NCBI RefSeq assembly: GCF_009857535.1
Contig: NZ_WWCS01000006.1
Span: 248,001 to 312,000, forward strand
DNA from: Duganella margarita
Lineage (GTDB): Bacteria; Pseudomonadota; Gammaproteobacteria; Burkholderiales; Burkholderiaceae_D
Direction of reading: 5' to 3'
DNA length: 64,000 bases
Positions 1 to 7,210 of this stretch are shown piece by piece (positions within the stretch are counted from its first letter, which is position 1; each line of letters opens with the position of its first letter). The notes beneath the pieces are model-generated. The model was given only the letters and a program-made list of their open reading frames with translations. It had not been told where the DNA came from and did no database searches. Both the position numbers and the translations under genes were made by a program.

Positions 1-44
1 GCATCAGCCCGAGACCACACCGGGTGTGCATACACCGGCAGCGG

Positions 45-1034
45 TCAGAAGCGCGTCTCGCGGGCCACGCGCAGGAAGTTGTCGAGGATGCCGGTGCAGT
101 CCAGCAGTTCGACGCCGCCGGCGCGGTGGAATTCCGGGTGCCATTGCAGGCCCATCACGAATGGCGCCTTGCGGTAGCGGATCGCTTCGACCATATTGTC
201 GGGCACCGACAGCGCCTCCACCGACATATCCCGCCCCAGCGTTTTCACTGCCTGGTGGTGGATCGAATTGACCAGCCCCCGCGCCTGCCCCTTGAACATG
301 CGCGCCAGCGACGAGCCGGCCGGGAAGCTGATTTCATGGCGATTGCGGTCGTAGTCGTCGTTGACGTGGGCCAGCGATTCCGGCACGTCCGACGCGATGT
401 CCTGGTACAGCGTGCCGCCGAAGGCGACGTTGATCAACTGGCAACCGCGGCAAATGCCCAGCACCGGCTTGCCGGCCTCGACAAATTCATGCAGCAATTC
501 CAGTTCGTACATATCGCGCGCGCGGTCACCGCCCCATTCCGGCCGGGTAGGCAATTCGGAATAGCTTTGCGGCGAAACGTCCGCGCCGCCTTGCAACACC
601 AGCCCGTCCAGATGCTTGGCATAATCGCGCAGGCGGATGTTGGACGGATGGAGCAGGCCATCGGTATTGACGGTGGGGATCATGAACACCAGCACATCGC
701 GCGACATCACCCACTGCGCGATCGACTCTTCGAGATACTGCAGATTCTTGCTGCGCAGGCCGGTCGCGCCCGGTTCCGGGTGGAAGATGCGCGCCGAGAC
801 GCCGATGTGCAGCGGGCGCTGGATGATGTGCCGGGTGGCCGCTGCCGCCACGCGCCGGTAGCGCGCCATGATGACGCGGCCCCACAGGCTGAAGACGGTG
901 TCGCCGGGATCGAGGTAGCGCGGCGTGCCGCTGTCGTGCGGGGTCTTGCGGTCCTGCTGGCGGCGCTCGCTTTTATCGGCGGCGCGGCGTTGTGGCGTGA
1001 CTGGGGGATCTTGCTGGTCTGGTCCGTCGCTCAT
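45..1034 (-). CDS. Gamma-glutamyl-gamma-aminobutyrate hydrolase family protein (peptidase C26)
   Basis: Class I glutamine amidotransferase fold, predicted to hydrolyse gamma-glutamyl amides such as gamma-glutamyl-GABA (PuuD-like) in the cytoplasm. The nucleophile elbow GICRGCQ places the catalytic Cys near residue 195, and the WHPE motif near the C-terminus supplies His and Glu, so the triad looks intact. A polar, probably disordered N-terminal extension of about 60 residues precedes the domain, longer than in typical PuuD. I chose the ATG at 1034 over the one at 1040 because an AGGA lies 6 bases upstream of it. No other polyamine or GABA gene is adjacent, so the exact substrate is open. Confidence 0.85.
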   Translation of the reverse strand: MSDGPDQQDPPVTPQRRAADKSERRQQDRKTPHDSGTPRYLDPGDTVFSLWGRVIMARYRRVAAAATRHIIQRPLHIGVSARIFHPEPGATGLRSKNLQYLEESIAQWVMSRDVLVFMIPTVNTDGLLHPSNIRLRDYAKHLDGLVLQGGADVSPQSYSELPTRPEWGGDRARDMYELELLHEFVEAGKPVLGICRGCQLINVAFGGTLYQDIASDVPESLAHVNDDYDRNRHEISFPAGSSLARMFKGQARGLVNSIHHQAVKTLGRDMSVEALSVPDNMVEAIRYRKAPFVMGLQWHPEFHRAGGVELLDCTGILDNFLRVARETRF

Positions 1035-1148
1035 ACTCATTCCTGTTGGTCTCGGATGGCATCAGTGTGCCACAGGTCGAGGTCAACAGTCGTACGCGAC
1101 GGTGGGCGAAGGTGAGCGCGCGTACATTGCGCGCCCGCCGTGCCGCCG

Positions 1149-1328
1149 TTACTTGGACTTGCTGCCGGTTTTGCTGCCTTTGTTGCCGCCGGCGTCCGAC
1201 TGGCTATTGCCTTTGCTGCTGCCGCCATTGCCGGTGGATGACGAACCGGTCGTGGCCGATTTGCTGCCTTTGGCTTCCTGCACGCTGCTGTTGCCGCCGT
1301 TTTTGCCACCTTGGGTCGGTTTGCTCAT
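1149..1328 (-). CDS. Small Gly/Ser/Lys-rich disordered protein (59 aa)
   Basis: A 59-residue frame starting MSKPTQGGKNGG and ending TGSKSK, almost entirely G, S, N, K, T and Q, with no hydrophobic core. GGAGAG lies 6 bases before the ATG. It is divergent from the KGG-motif gene at 1604 and has a similar compositional style, so the two may belong to one stress-related group (inference). I recognise no named domain. The ribosome binding site and codon-biased wobble positions favour a real gene over chance, but there is no homology evidence. Confidence 0.55.
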   Translation of the reverse strand: MSKPTQGGKNGGNSSVQEAKGSKSATTGSSSTGNGGSSKGNSQSDAGGNKGSKTGSKSK

Positions 1329-1603
1329 GATAACTCTCCGTGTGAAAGGCGCACCTCCAGTAGGGCGCTGTGGAGTATCTTAGTGCCCCATGCCAGAGCA
1401 CGGTGTAGGCCGGATGCCCGTGTTCACGTAGGCGCAGCCTGTGTAACTTGTTGGCTCATCCATATGTGACCCAGGCTCTTCACAAGCAAGGAATCTCCTA
1501 CGCCAACACAGGCGAGCTGCTCTACCCGCACCGTCGCCCCGGTCTTACCATGAGCTCTCCCTGGCGCACCAGTGCCGGGACCACACCTAAAGGAGACCGC
1601 ATC

Positions 1604-2107
1604 ATGGCCAGTTCCAATCAAGGCAACCAAGGCAACCAAGGCAACCAAGGCAAGCAGGGCACTGACAAAGGCAGCAGCGAGCAAAGCGACACCAGCAACC
1701 GTGGCTTCGCTTCGATGGACCCGGAACGTCAGCGCGAGATCGCTGCGGAAGGCGGTCGTGCCGCCCATGCGTCCGGTAACGCGCACGAATTCACCTCTGA
1801 CGAAGCGCGCAAGGCCGGCAGCATGAGCCATCGAAGCGACGGCAATCAGCAAAGCGGCAGCAGCGGCAGTGGCTCGCGCGGCAGCCGCAGCGATGAGCAG
1901 GACGACGACCAGGACGGCGGCATGCGCGGGTCGTCCGGCGCCGGCGGCTCGCGCAGCGGCGGCAGCCAACAAAGCGGTAGTGGCGGTTCGCGCGGCAGCA
2001 GCGAAGACGCTGGCAAGACCGGCAGCAGCGGTAGCGGTGGCACACGGGGCGGCACTCCGGAGCAACATGCGGAGGCCGGCCGTCAAAGCCACAAGAAAGA
2101 CCGTTGA
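1604..2107 (+). CDS. KGG-motif (YciG/GsiB-like) stress-type protein
   Basis: 167 residues, very hydrophilic. Residues about 37-75 carry two adjacent copies of the stress-induced 'KGG' motif family: GFASMDPERQREIAAEGGRAAH followed by a second unit with AHEFTSDEARKAG. The rest is a Gly/Ser/Arg/Asp low-complexity tail. The family (YciG, GsiB, con-10) is associated with general stress, desiccation and acid resistance; molecular function is poorly defined. AAAGGAGA 7 bases upstream fixes this ATG; an open frame extends further 5' but has no ribosome binding site. The N-terminus contains a 9-bp tandem repeat. Confidence 0.8.
   Translation: MASSNQGNQGNQGNQGKQGTDKGSSEQSDTSNRGFASMDPERQREIAAEGGRAAHASGNAHEFTSDEARKAGSMSHRSDGNQQSGSSGSGSRGSRSDEQDDDQDGGMRGSSGAGGSRSGGSQQSGSGGSRGSSEDAGKTGSSGSGGTRGGTPEQHAEAGRQSHKKDR
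1622..1657 (+). repeat. In-frame 9-bp tandem repeat (GGCAACCAA x3 plus one variant)
   Basis: Three perfect GGCAACCAA units followed by GGCAAGCAG, encoding Gly-Asn-Gln three times and then Gly-Lys-Gln at the start of the KGG protein. Copy-number changes would keep the frame. Confidence 0.9.
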
Positions 2108-2154
2108 TTAGTGTGATGCATCAGGCGGCCGCGCGCTGCCATGTTGACGCCGTT

Positions 2155-2180
2155 AGCGCCCGCGAGTACTCGCGGGCGCT
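2155..2180. terminator. 26-bp perfect palindrome between convergent genes
   Basis: AGCGCCCGCGAG at the left edge is exactly mirrored on the right around the centre TA. It lies between the ends of the KGG gene and the lysR gene, so it may act as a bidirectional terminator. Neither side has a T-run, so intrinsic termination is not certain. Confidence 0.5.
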
Positions 2181-2195
2181 ATTCGGGCGGCAGCA

Positions 2196-3134
2196 TCACG
2201 ATGCTGGAGACAAAACACCGCGCATCACGGTTCTAGCAACAGGGAGCGCCAGCCGTGCGGTCAGCGCATCGGCGAACGCCGTCACCAGCGGATCGGCTTC
2301 GCGCCGCGTGGCCAGGCCGACGCTGGTCAGCAGCCGACCCTGCGACAGCGTCACAAAGCGCACGCCAGCCGGCGCCGTCAGGCGCATGCACTCGGGGACG
2401 ATGGCGATGCCCAATCCCGCCTCGATCAAATTCAGCTGCGACGACTTGCGCGACAACGCCCGCGCCGGCTTGGGGAAGAAACCCTGTTCCAGGCAGAGAT
2501 TGGCCACCAGATAGCTCAAGCCGCCGCGGTCCTTGTGGGGAATGGAGATAAACGCTTCATCGCTGAGCGCCGCCAGTTCCACATTGTCCAGCGCCGCCAG
2601 CGGCGCGTGCTGCGCCACCGCCACCATCAGCCGCTCGCTGCCGATTTCGCGCACCTGGATGTGCGGATGGCGGCGCAAGGTCGGCAGCCGTAGCAGGCCG
2701 ATGTCGGCGCGGCCTTCTTCGATTTCCAGCGTCTGGTTTTCCGACGGCAGCATCGACACCTCCAGCGTCACGCCCGGATGCGCGTCCAGCGTTTGCGCCA
2801 GCGCGTTGCTGATGCGCGGCGTCAGGATCACCGAACTGGAATGCTGGAGCCGGATCACGCCTTGCGATCCCTGGCCCACATGCCGCGCCTGCACCAGGGT
2901 GTCGTCGATGTCCTCCAGGATGCGCTTGCCGCGTTCAAAGAACAGCTGTCCGGCCGGCGTCAGTTCGAACTGGCGGGCGTCGCGCATCAGCAGCGGCGTT
3001 TGCAGCTCATCTTCCAGTTCCTTGATTTGCCGGCTCAGCGCCGACTGCGCGATGTACAGCTTTTCCGCCGCGCGCGAGTAGCTGCCCGCTTCGACGATCT
3101 CTATAAAATATTTAAACTGTTTGAGCGAAATCAC
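2196..3134 (-). CDS. LysR-family transcriptional regulator
   Basis: 312 residues. The N-terminal winged HTH spans residues 1-60 (MISLKQFKYFIEIVEAGSYS, AAEKLYIAQSALSRQIKELE), followed by the linker helix and a periplasmic-binding-like effector domain from about residue 90. The overall length is typical. The gene is divergent from the small ORF and DUF4105 gene at 3250-4354, the usual arrangement for a LysR regulator and its target, but DUF4105 proteins have no known small-molecule inducer. The regulon is therefore unknown. Confidence 0.9.
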   Translation of the reverse strand: MISLKQFKYFIEIVEAGSYSRAAEKLYIAQSALSRQIKELEDELQTPLLMRDARQFELTPAGQLFFERGKRILEDIDDTLVQARHVGQGSQGVIRLQHSSSVILTPRISNALAQTLDAHPGVTLEVSMLPSENQTLEIEEGRADIGLLRLPTLRRHPHIQVREIGSERLMVAVAQHAPLAALDNVELAALSDEAFISIPHKDRGGLSYLVANLCLEQGFFPKPARALSRKSSQLNLIEAGLGIAIVPECMRLTAPAGVRFVTLSQGRLLTSVGLATRREADPLVTAFADALTARLALPVARTVMRGVLSPAS

Positions 3135-3249
3135 CGTTATGCCGTTTCGAGATAGATGGCCGCCGTTTTTGCTATTGGATCAAACCTGGCCTGGCCGTTA
3201 AAGTGAAGCGTCTCTTCTTCGCATCTCTACTTATTGAACGGAACCTGCC

Positions 3250-3354
3250 ATGTTGGAATTATTGGGCATTGTCGGCGTGGTGCTGAGTATTGCAGTAAAA
3301 CTGATCTGCGTCCAGATCGGCTGCACCAGCGGAGTCGACGACAAGGAGGATTAG
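3250..3354 (+). CDS. Putative 34-residue membrane peptide (leader ORF)
   Basis: An ATG frame of 34 residues: a hydrophobic stretch (LELLGIVGVVLSIAVKLICV) that could span the membrane once, then a polar tail ending GVDDKED. It lies between lysR and the DUF4105 gene. Its 3' end contains the strong Shine-Dalgarno sequence AAGGAGG, and its stop codon falls between that site and the next start, so translation of the two genes may be coupled. The ribosome binding site for the peptide itself is weak. It could be a real small membrane protein, a regulatory leader, or chance. Confidence 0.4.
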   Translation: MLELLGIVGVVLSIAVKLICVQIGCTSGVDDKED

Positions 3355-3370
3355 GCCGCATAATCGCGGC
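3343..3370 (+). promoter_or_regulatory. Shine-Dalgarno separated from the start codon by a hairpin
   Basis: AAGGAGG (3343-3349) is 21 bases from the ATG at 3371, too far for normal initiation. The 16 bases directly before the ATG form GCCGC-ATAATC-GCGGC, a perfect 5-bp stem. Folding it brings the Shine-Dalgarno to an effective spacing of about 5. This resembles the bridging hairpin described for phage T4 gene 38. Confidence 0.5.
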
Positions 3371-4354
3371 ATGACTAAACATATCCTGACGATGGCCGCC
3401 ATGCTGATTGCCTCACTTGTGCTGGCCGCGCTGGCGGCGTGGGGCGCCGGCGCGCTGTGGTTCCAGCTGCCGGCCGGCGATTTGCCACGCAAGCTGGCGC
3501 TGCTGGTGTGGGCCGCGATCAGCGTCGCCGCGCTGGTTTTCCTGTGGCGCCGCAGCTGGCTGGCGCCGTCCGTGTGGCTGGTGCTGCTGATCGTGCTGAT
3601 GGCGTGGTGGCGCACCATCCAGCCGTCGCACGAACGTCTGTGGGCCGACGATGTCGCGCGCATGGTGACCGGCAAAGTCGATGGCAGCATCGTCACGCTG
3701 GACCAGGTGCGCAATTTCGACTGGCGCAGCGACACCGATTACACGGTGCGCTGGGAGCCGCGCCAGTACGATCTGGACCAGCTGCGCACGGTCGATGTGG
3801 CGCTGTCGTACTGGATGGGACCGGCCATTGCCCACACGCTGGTGTCGTTCGGCTTTGCCGACGGCCGCTACCTGACGTTTTCGATCGAGATCCGCAAGGA
3901 GCGCGGCGAGAGTTTCGACGCGCTGGCCGGCTTCTTCAAGCGCTACGAGACGGTGCTGATCGCCGCCGACGAGCGCGACATCCTGCGCGTGCGCACCAAC
4001 GTCCGCGACGAGGACATGTGGCTGTACCGCCTGAAGATGCCGCCGGAGATGATGCGTTCCCTGTTCATGGCCTATCTGGACGAAGGCGAACAGCTGAAGC
4101 GCGCGCCGCGTTTTTACAACACCCTGATCGGCAACTGCACCACCATCATCTACCAGATGGCGCGCCGCATCCAGCCCGGCCTGCCGCTGGACTGGCGTCT
4201 GCTGGCCTCCGGCTATCTGGATCGCTACCTGTACGATCTCGGCGCGCTGCAGGGGCAGGGCGATTTCGCTACGCTGCGGCAGCATGCCCACATCACCGCC
4301 CGGGCGCGGGCGGCCGGCCAGGCTGACGATTTCTCCGCGCGCATCCGGCGCTGA
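3371..4354 (+). CDS. DUF4105-domain membrane-anchored protein
   Basis: 327 residues. Three hydrophobic segments in the first 80 residues (about 7-30, 38-56 and 62-78) are followed by a soluble, presumably periplasmic DUF4105 domain. The motif NTLIGNCTTIIYQ near residue 255 is the conserved Asn-Cys-Thr-Thr block of the family, which looks papain/NlpC-like and suggests a Cys-dependent hydrolase, though activity is not established. Initiation may depend on the hairpin at 3343-3370. A binding-protein gene follows 54 bp downstream and is likely co-transcribed. Confidence 0.75.
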   Translation: MTKHILTMAAMLIASLVLAALAAWGAGALWFQLPAGDLPRKLALLVWAAISVAALVFLWRRSWLAPSVWLVLLIVLMAWWRTIQPSHERLWADDVARMVTGKVDGSIVTLDQVRNFDWRSDTDYTVRWEPRQYDLDQLRTVDVALSYWMGPAIAHTLVSFGFADGRYLTFSIEIRKERGESFDALAGFFKRYETVLIAADERDILRVRTNVRDEDMWLYRLKMPPEMMRSLFMAYLDEGEQLKRAPRFYNTLIGNCTTIIYQMARRIQPGLPLDWRLLASGYLDRYLYDLGALQGQGDFATLRQHAHITARARAAGQADDFSARIRR

Positions 4355-4408
4355 CAAGCGGCCCGATCTGGCGTATAAGGGAGAAAGTCCTGGCGCAGGG
4401 GAGAACCG

Positions 4409-5164
4409 ATGCGGCACTTGATCGCAGCATGGCTGGCTATGTGGTGCATGACGGCGTGGGCGGCCCCGCCGGAGCTGGTGATCGCCACCAACGACTATCC
4501 GCCGTATATCAGCGCCGATCCCCGGCAAAGCTTTATCGGCGAACTGTTCGAGCGCATCGGCAAGGACATGGGCGTGAAGTTCACCTTCCGCTTCATGCCG
4601 TGGAAGCGCTGCCTGGTGCTGCTGGATGCGCGCGACGTATGGGCGGTGGTGCCGTTTGTATCCACGCCCGAACGCCAGCAGCGCTATCTGCTGTCCGACA
4701 CGCTGTATGCCCGCAGGGCCAAGTTCTTCTATTACGACCAGCCCGGCCGCAGCTGGCCGGGCGCCAACCGGGACCTGGCCGAGCTGCGGCAATTCAGGAT
4801 CGGTGGCGTGGCCGGCTACTGGTACGAGGAGCTGTTCAAGGCTGCCGGCATTGCGCTGGATCTGGCCAATAACGACCCGACCAATTTCCGCAAGTTGCAG
4901 GCGGGGCGCTTCGACCTCGCCATTGCCGACGAAAACGTGGGCAACTATATTATCCGCACCGAATTCGCGCGGGAGGCAGGACGCTTCCACAGCCTGGAGA
5001 CGCCGTATTACCGTTCCGAGAACGTGATGATGGTGAACCGCGATCTGGCCAACGCCGAGCTGCTGGCCAGGTTCAACCGCGCACTGGACAATCTGCGCCG
5101 CAGCGGCGCCTATGACGATATCGTCAGTCGCCGCAAGCTGGTGCTGCTGCCAGTCGGCTCTTGA
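4409..5164 (+). CDS. Periplasmic substrate-binding protein, SBP_bac_3 family
   Basis: 251 residues with a signal peptide (cleavage near AWA-APPEL, residue 18) and an amino-acid-type binding fold opening LVIATNDYPPYIS. GGGGAGAA precedes the ATG at good spacing. No ABC permease or ATPase is adjacent, so this is an orphan binding protein, possibly a sensor partner rather than a transporter subunit. Its 3' end overlaps the convergent ligase gene by 41 bp, so the last 13 codons are read on both strands. Confidence 0.8.
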   Translation: MRHLIAAWLAMWCMTAWAAPPELVIATNDYPPYISADPRQSFIGELFERIGKDMGVKFTFRFMPWKRCLVLLDARDVWAVVPFVSTPERQQRYLLSDTLYARRAKFFYYDQPGRSWPGANRDLAELRQFRIGGVAGYWYEELFKAAGIALDLANNDPTNFRKLQAGRFDLAIADENVGNYIIRTEFAREAGRFHSLETPYYRSENVMMVNRDLANAELLARFNRALDNLRRSGAYDDIVSRRKLVLLPVGS

Positions 5165-6680
5165 GGATCTTGCCGGAAGCCGCCGCCGGCAGCGCGTCCA
5201 TGGCGATGATCTGCGACGGCCGCTTGTATGGCGCCAGCTGGTCGCGCAGGTACAGGTCCAGCGCCGCCATCGTCACCGGACGGCGTGGATCGAGCTCCAC
5301 GAACGCCAGCACCTGCTCGTCGCCATCGGCCGCCGGCCGGCCCACTACCGCCGATTGCGTGACCGACGGATGGGCATTCAGCACCGTCTCTACCTCCAGC
5401 GGGTAGACGTTGAAACCGGCGCGGATGATCAGCTCCTTGGTGCGGCCGACGAGGTGCAGCGCGCCGTCGGCGTCCTGGCGCACCATGTCGCCGGTGTTGA
5501 GCCAGCCGTCGGCATCCAGCACGGCCGCCGTCAGGGCCGGCTCGCGGTAGTAACCGCGCATGACGTTGGGACCGCGCACCCACAGTTCGCCGGCGCCATC
5601 CTCGCCGGCGCCGTATGCGCCACTGCGCACGCGCACCTCGATGCCCGGAATCGGCTGGCCAACTGACGTGTCGCTGCGCGGCCGGTCGAGGCGGGTCTGG
5701 CTGACGGTGGGGGAAGTCTCGGTCAGGCCGTAGCCGTTGTGCAGCGGCAGTCCAAACAGCTGCTCCACCTGCGCCTTCAGCGATGGCGGCAGTGGCGAGC
5801 CGCCGGCGTAGGCGAAGCGCAGTTGCGTGTTCAGGCGCGCTTGCGCGCCGCCCAGCTTTTCCAGCAACCGCGCATACATCGCCGGCACGCCCTGCACGAT
5901 GGTCAGGCGATCATCGCGCAGCGCCGCCAGCAGGCCATCCGGCGTAAAGCGCGGGCACAGATATAGACACGCGCCGGCATACAAGGTGCCCAGCATCACC
6001 GACGTCAGGCCGTAGACGTGGCTGATCGGCAGCACGCCATAGGCACGATCCGCCGGCGTCAGGCCGCGCAGCGTGCTCGATACGGCGGCGATGAACAGCA
6101 GGTTGCGCTGCGTGAGCATCACGCCTTTCGGCTGGCCGGTGGTGCCGGTGGTGTAGAGCAGTGCCGCTACCTGCTGCTCCGGCGCCGCATGCACCGGCTC
6201 CGGCACGCAGGTCACGTTCAGCGGGCCGACCAGCCACTGGCCCAGTGACGCGTCCACCGTCGCCGCCGCCACCGCCCCATTACGCGCGCCATGCGCAGCC
6301 GTTTCCGGCGAGGCCGGCGCGGCCAGATAAATCGCCCGCCGCGCGCCGCTGTGTTCCAGCACGCCGTCCACTTCGCGCGCCGTAAGGCGGCCGTTGATGT
6401 GGACGATCCACGCGTCGACATCGGCGGCGGCAAAACTCAGCACCACCTGCGCCACGCAGTTTTCGCCGACCACGGCCAGACGGTCGCCCGGCCGCAACTG
6501 CCAGGCGCGCACCAGTGCGGCGGCGTGGTCGATGGCGGCGGCCAGTTCGGCATAGCTCCAATGGCGCTGGCCGTCGTGCAGCGCGTGCGCGTGCGGCGTC
6601 TGGGCGGCCCAGCGGCGCGGGATGGCGGAAATACGGGGAGGCAGGTCGGCGAGCAGTTTTGCGGTATTCAGGGTATCCAT
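5124..6680 (-). CDS. AMP-dependent acyl-CoA synthetase/ligase (class I adenylate-forming)
   Basis: 518 residues. It contains the A3 loop YTTGTTGQPKG (about residue 195), A5 GYGLTETSP, A7/A8 GWLNTGDMV and GRTKELIIRAGFNVYP, and the A10 lysine in GKILKSRL, so the enzyme should activate a carboxylate with ATP and transfer it to CoA. The size fits a medium- or long-chain or aryl-CoA ligase. There is no beta-oxidation gene beside it and the substrate is unknown. The 3' end overlaps the binding-protein gene tail-to-tail by 41 bp. Confidence 0.88.
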   Translation of the reverse strand: MDTLNTAKLLADLPPRISAIPRRWAAQTPHAHALHDGQRHWSYAELAAAIDHAAALVRAWQLRPGDRLAVVGENCVAQVVLSFAAADVDAWIVHINGRLTAREVDGVLEHSGARRAIYLAAPASPETAAHGARNGAVAAATVDASLGQWLVGPLNVTCVPEPVHAAPEQQVAALLYTTGTTGQPKGVMLTQRNLLFIAAVSSTLRGLTPADRAYGVLPISHVYGLTSVMLGTLYAGACLYLCPRFTPDGLLAALRDDRLTIVQGVPAMYARLLEKLGGAQARLNTQLRFAYAGGSPLPPSLKAQVEQLFGLPLHNGYGLTETSPTVSQTRLDRPRSDTSVGQPIPGIEVRVRSGAYGAGEDGAGELWVRGPNVMRGYYREPALTAAVLDADGWLNTGDMVRQDADGALHLVGRTKELIIRAGFNVYPLEVETVLNAHPSVTQSAVVGRPAADGDEQVLAFVELDPRRPVTMAALDLYLRDQLAPYKRPSQIIAMDALPAAASGKILKSRLAAAPACGD

Positions 6681-6714
6681 TACCGCGCATTGTGGCCGAA
6701 ATGGCCGGCGGCGA

Positions 6715-7041
6715 TCAAGCCTTGATGTCGATCAGCGTGCCCAGATTCTGGTCGGCCGCCTGCACCACCTTGGCCGACAGGTCGAATTGCGCCTTGTAGA
6801 CCAATGAATTGGTGGTCTCCACCGCCAGATTGGTGGCGCTGGGGGCGTCCACTTGCAGCAATTCCTGGCCGCGCATGGAAATCGACACGCCGGTGCCGGC
6901 CGGAGCGTTTTCGGCAAACGTGGCCTGCGCCGGTTGAAAGCCCTGCGTGCCGATGTTGGCGATCGCGTGCGCGCTATTGCCCAACGCGCGTTGCGCGACG
7001 TTGAGACCGGTAACTCCAGAGCTAAGTGCGGCAATGGCCAT
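6715..7041 (-). CDS. Orphan flagellar basal-body rod-like protein
   Basis: 108 residues. The N-terminus MAIAALSSGVTGLNVAQRAL with SAHAIANIGTQGFQP resembles the N-terminal coiled segment of FlgB/FlgC/FlgG/FlgE rod-hook proteins, and the C-terminus (NSLVYKAQFDLSAKVVQAADQNLGTLIDI) resembles their C-terminal helix. It is therefore a mini rod-type protein with the central domain missing. GAAGGGAA upstream supports the ATG at 7041. No other flagellar gene is in the window. It may be a stand-alone paralogue whose role is not known. Confidence 0.65.
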   Translation of the reverse strand: MAIAALSSGVTGLNVAQRALGNSAHAIANIGTQGFQPAQATFAENAPAGTGVSISMRGQELLQVDAPSATNLAVETTNSLVYKAQFDLSAKVVQAADQNLGTLIDIKA

Positions 7042-7210
7042 GATATTTCCCTTCGGCAATTCCGATAGTTTACACCGTTGCCCAAAAGAATGCACGGCCT
7101 GATTAAAAAATAGGCGCAGTGTTGTTGCAATTACTCGTGCCGGCGTTTCCGCCTGTGATATTCTTGCGCCCGATATTGTTCATAAGAAACACATTTCGGG
7201 GAAAAAGTGC

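Noticed and set aside
1..44. Short palindrome ACACC-G-GGTGT before the first gene end
   Set aside because: Only 44 bases are visible and the stem is short; it could be part of a terminator for the minus-strand gene but cannot be judged at the window edge.
1622..1657. Possible CRISPR-like or regulatory tandem repeat
   Set aside because: The units are contiguous 9-mers inside a coding sequence and encode Gly-Asn-Gln; there are no spacers.
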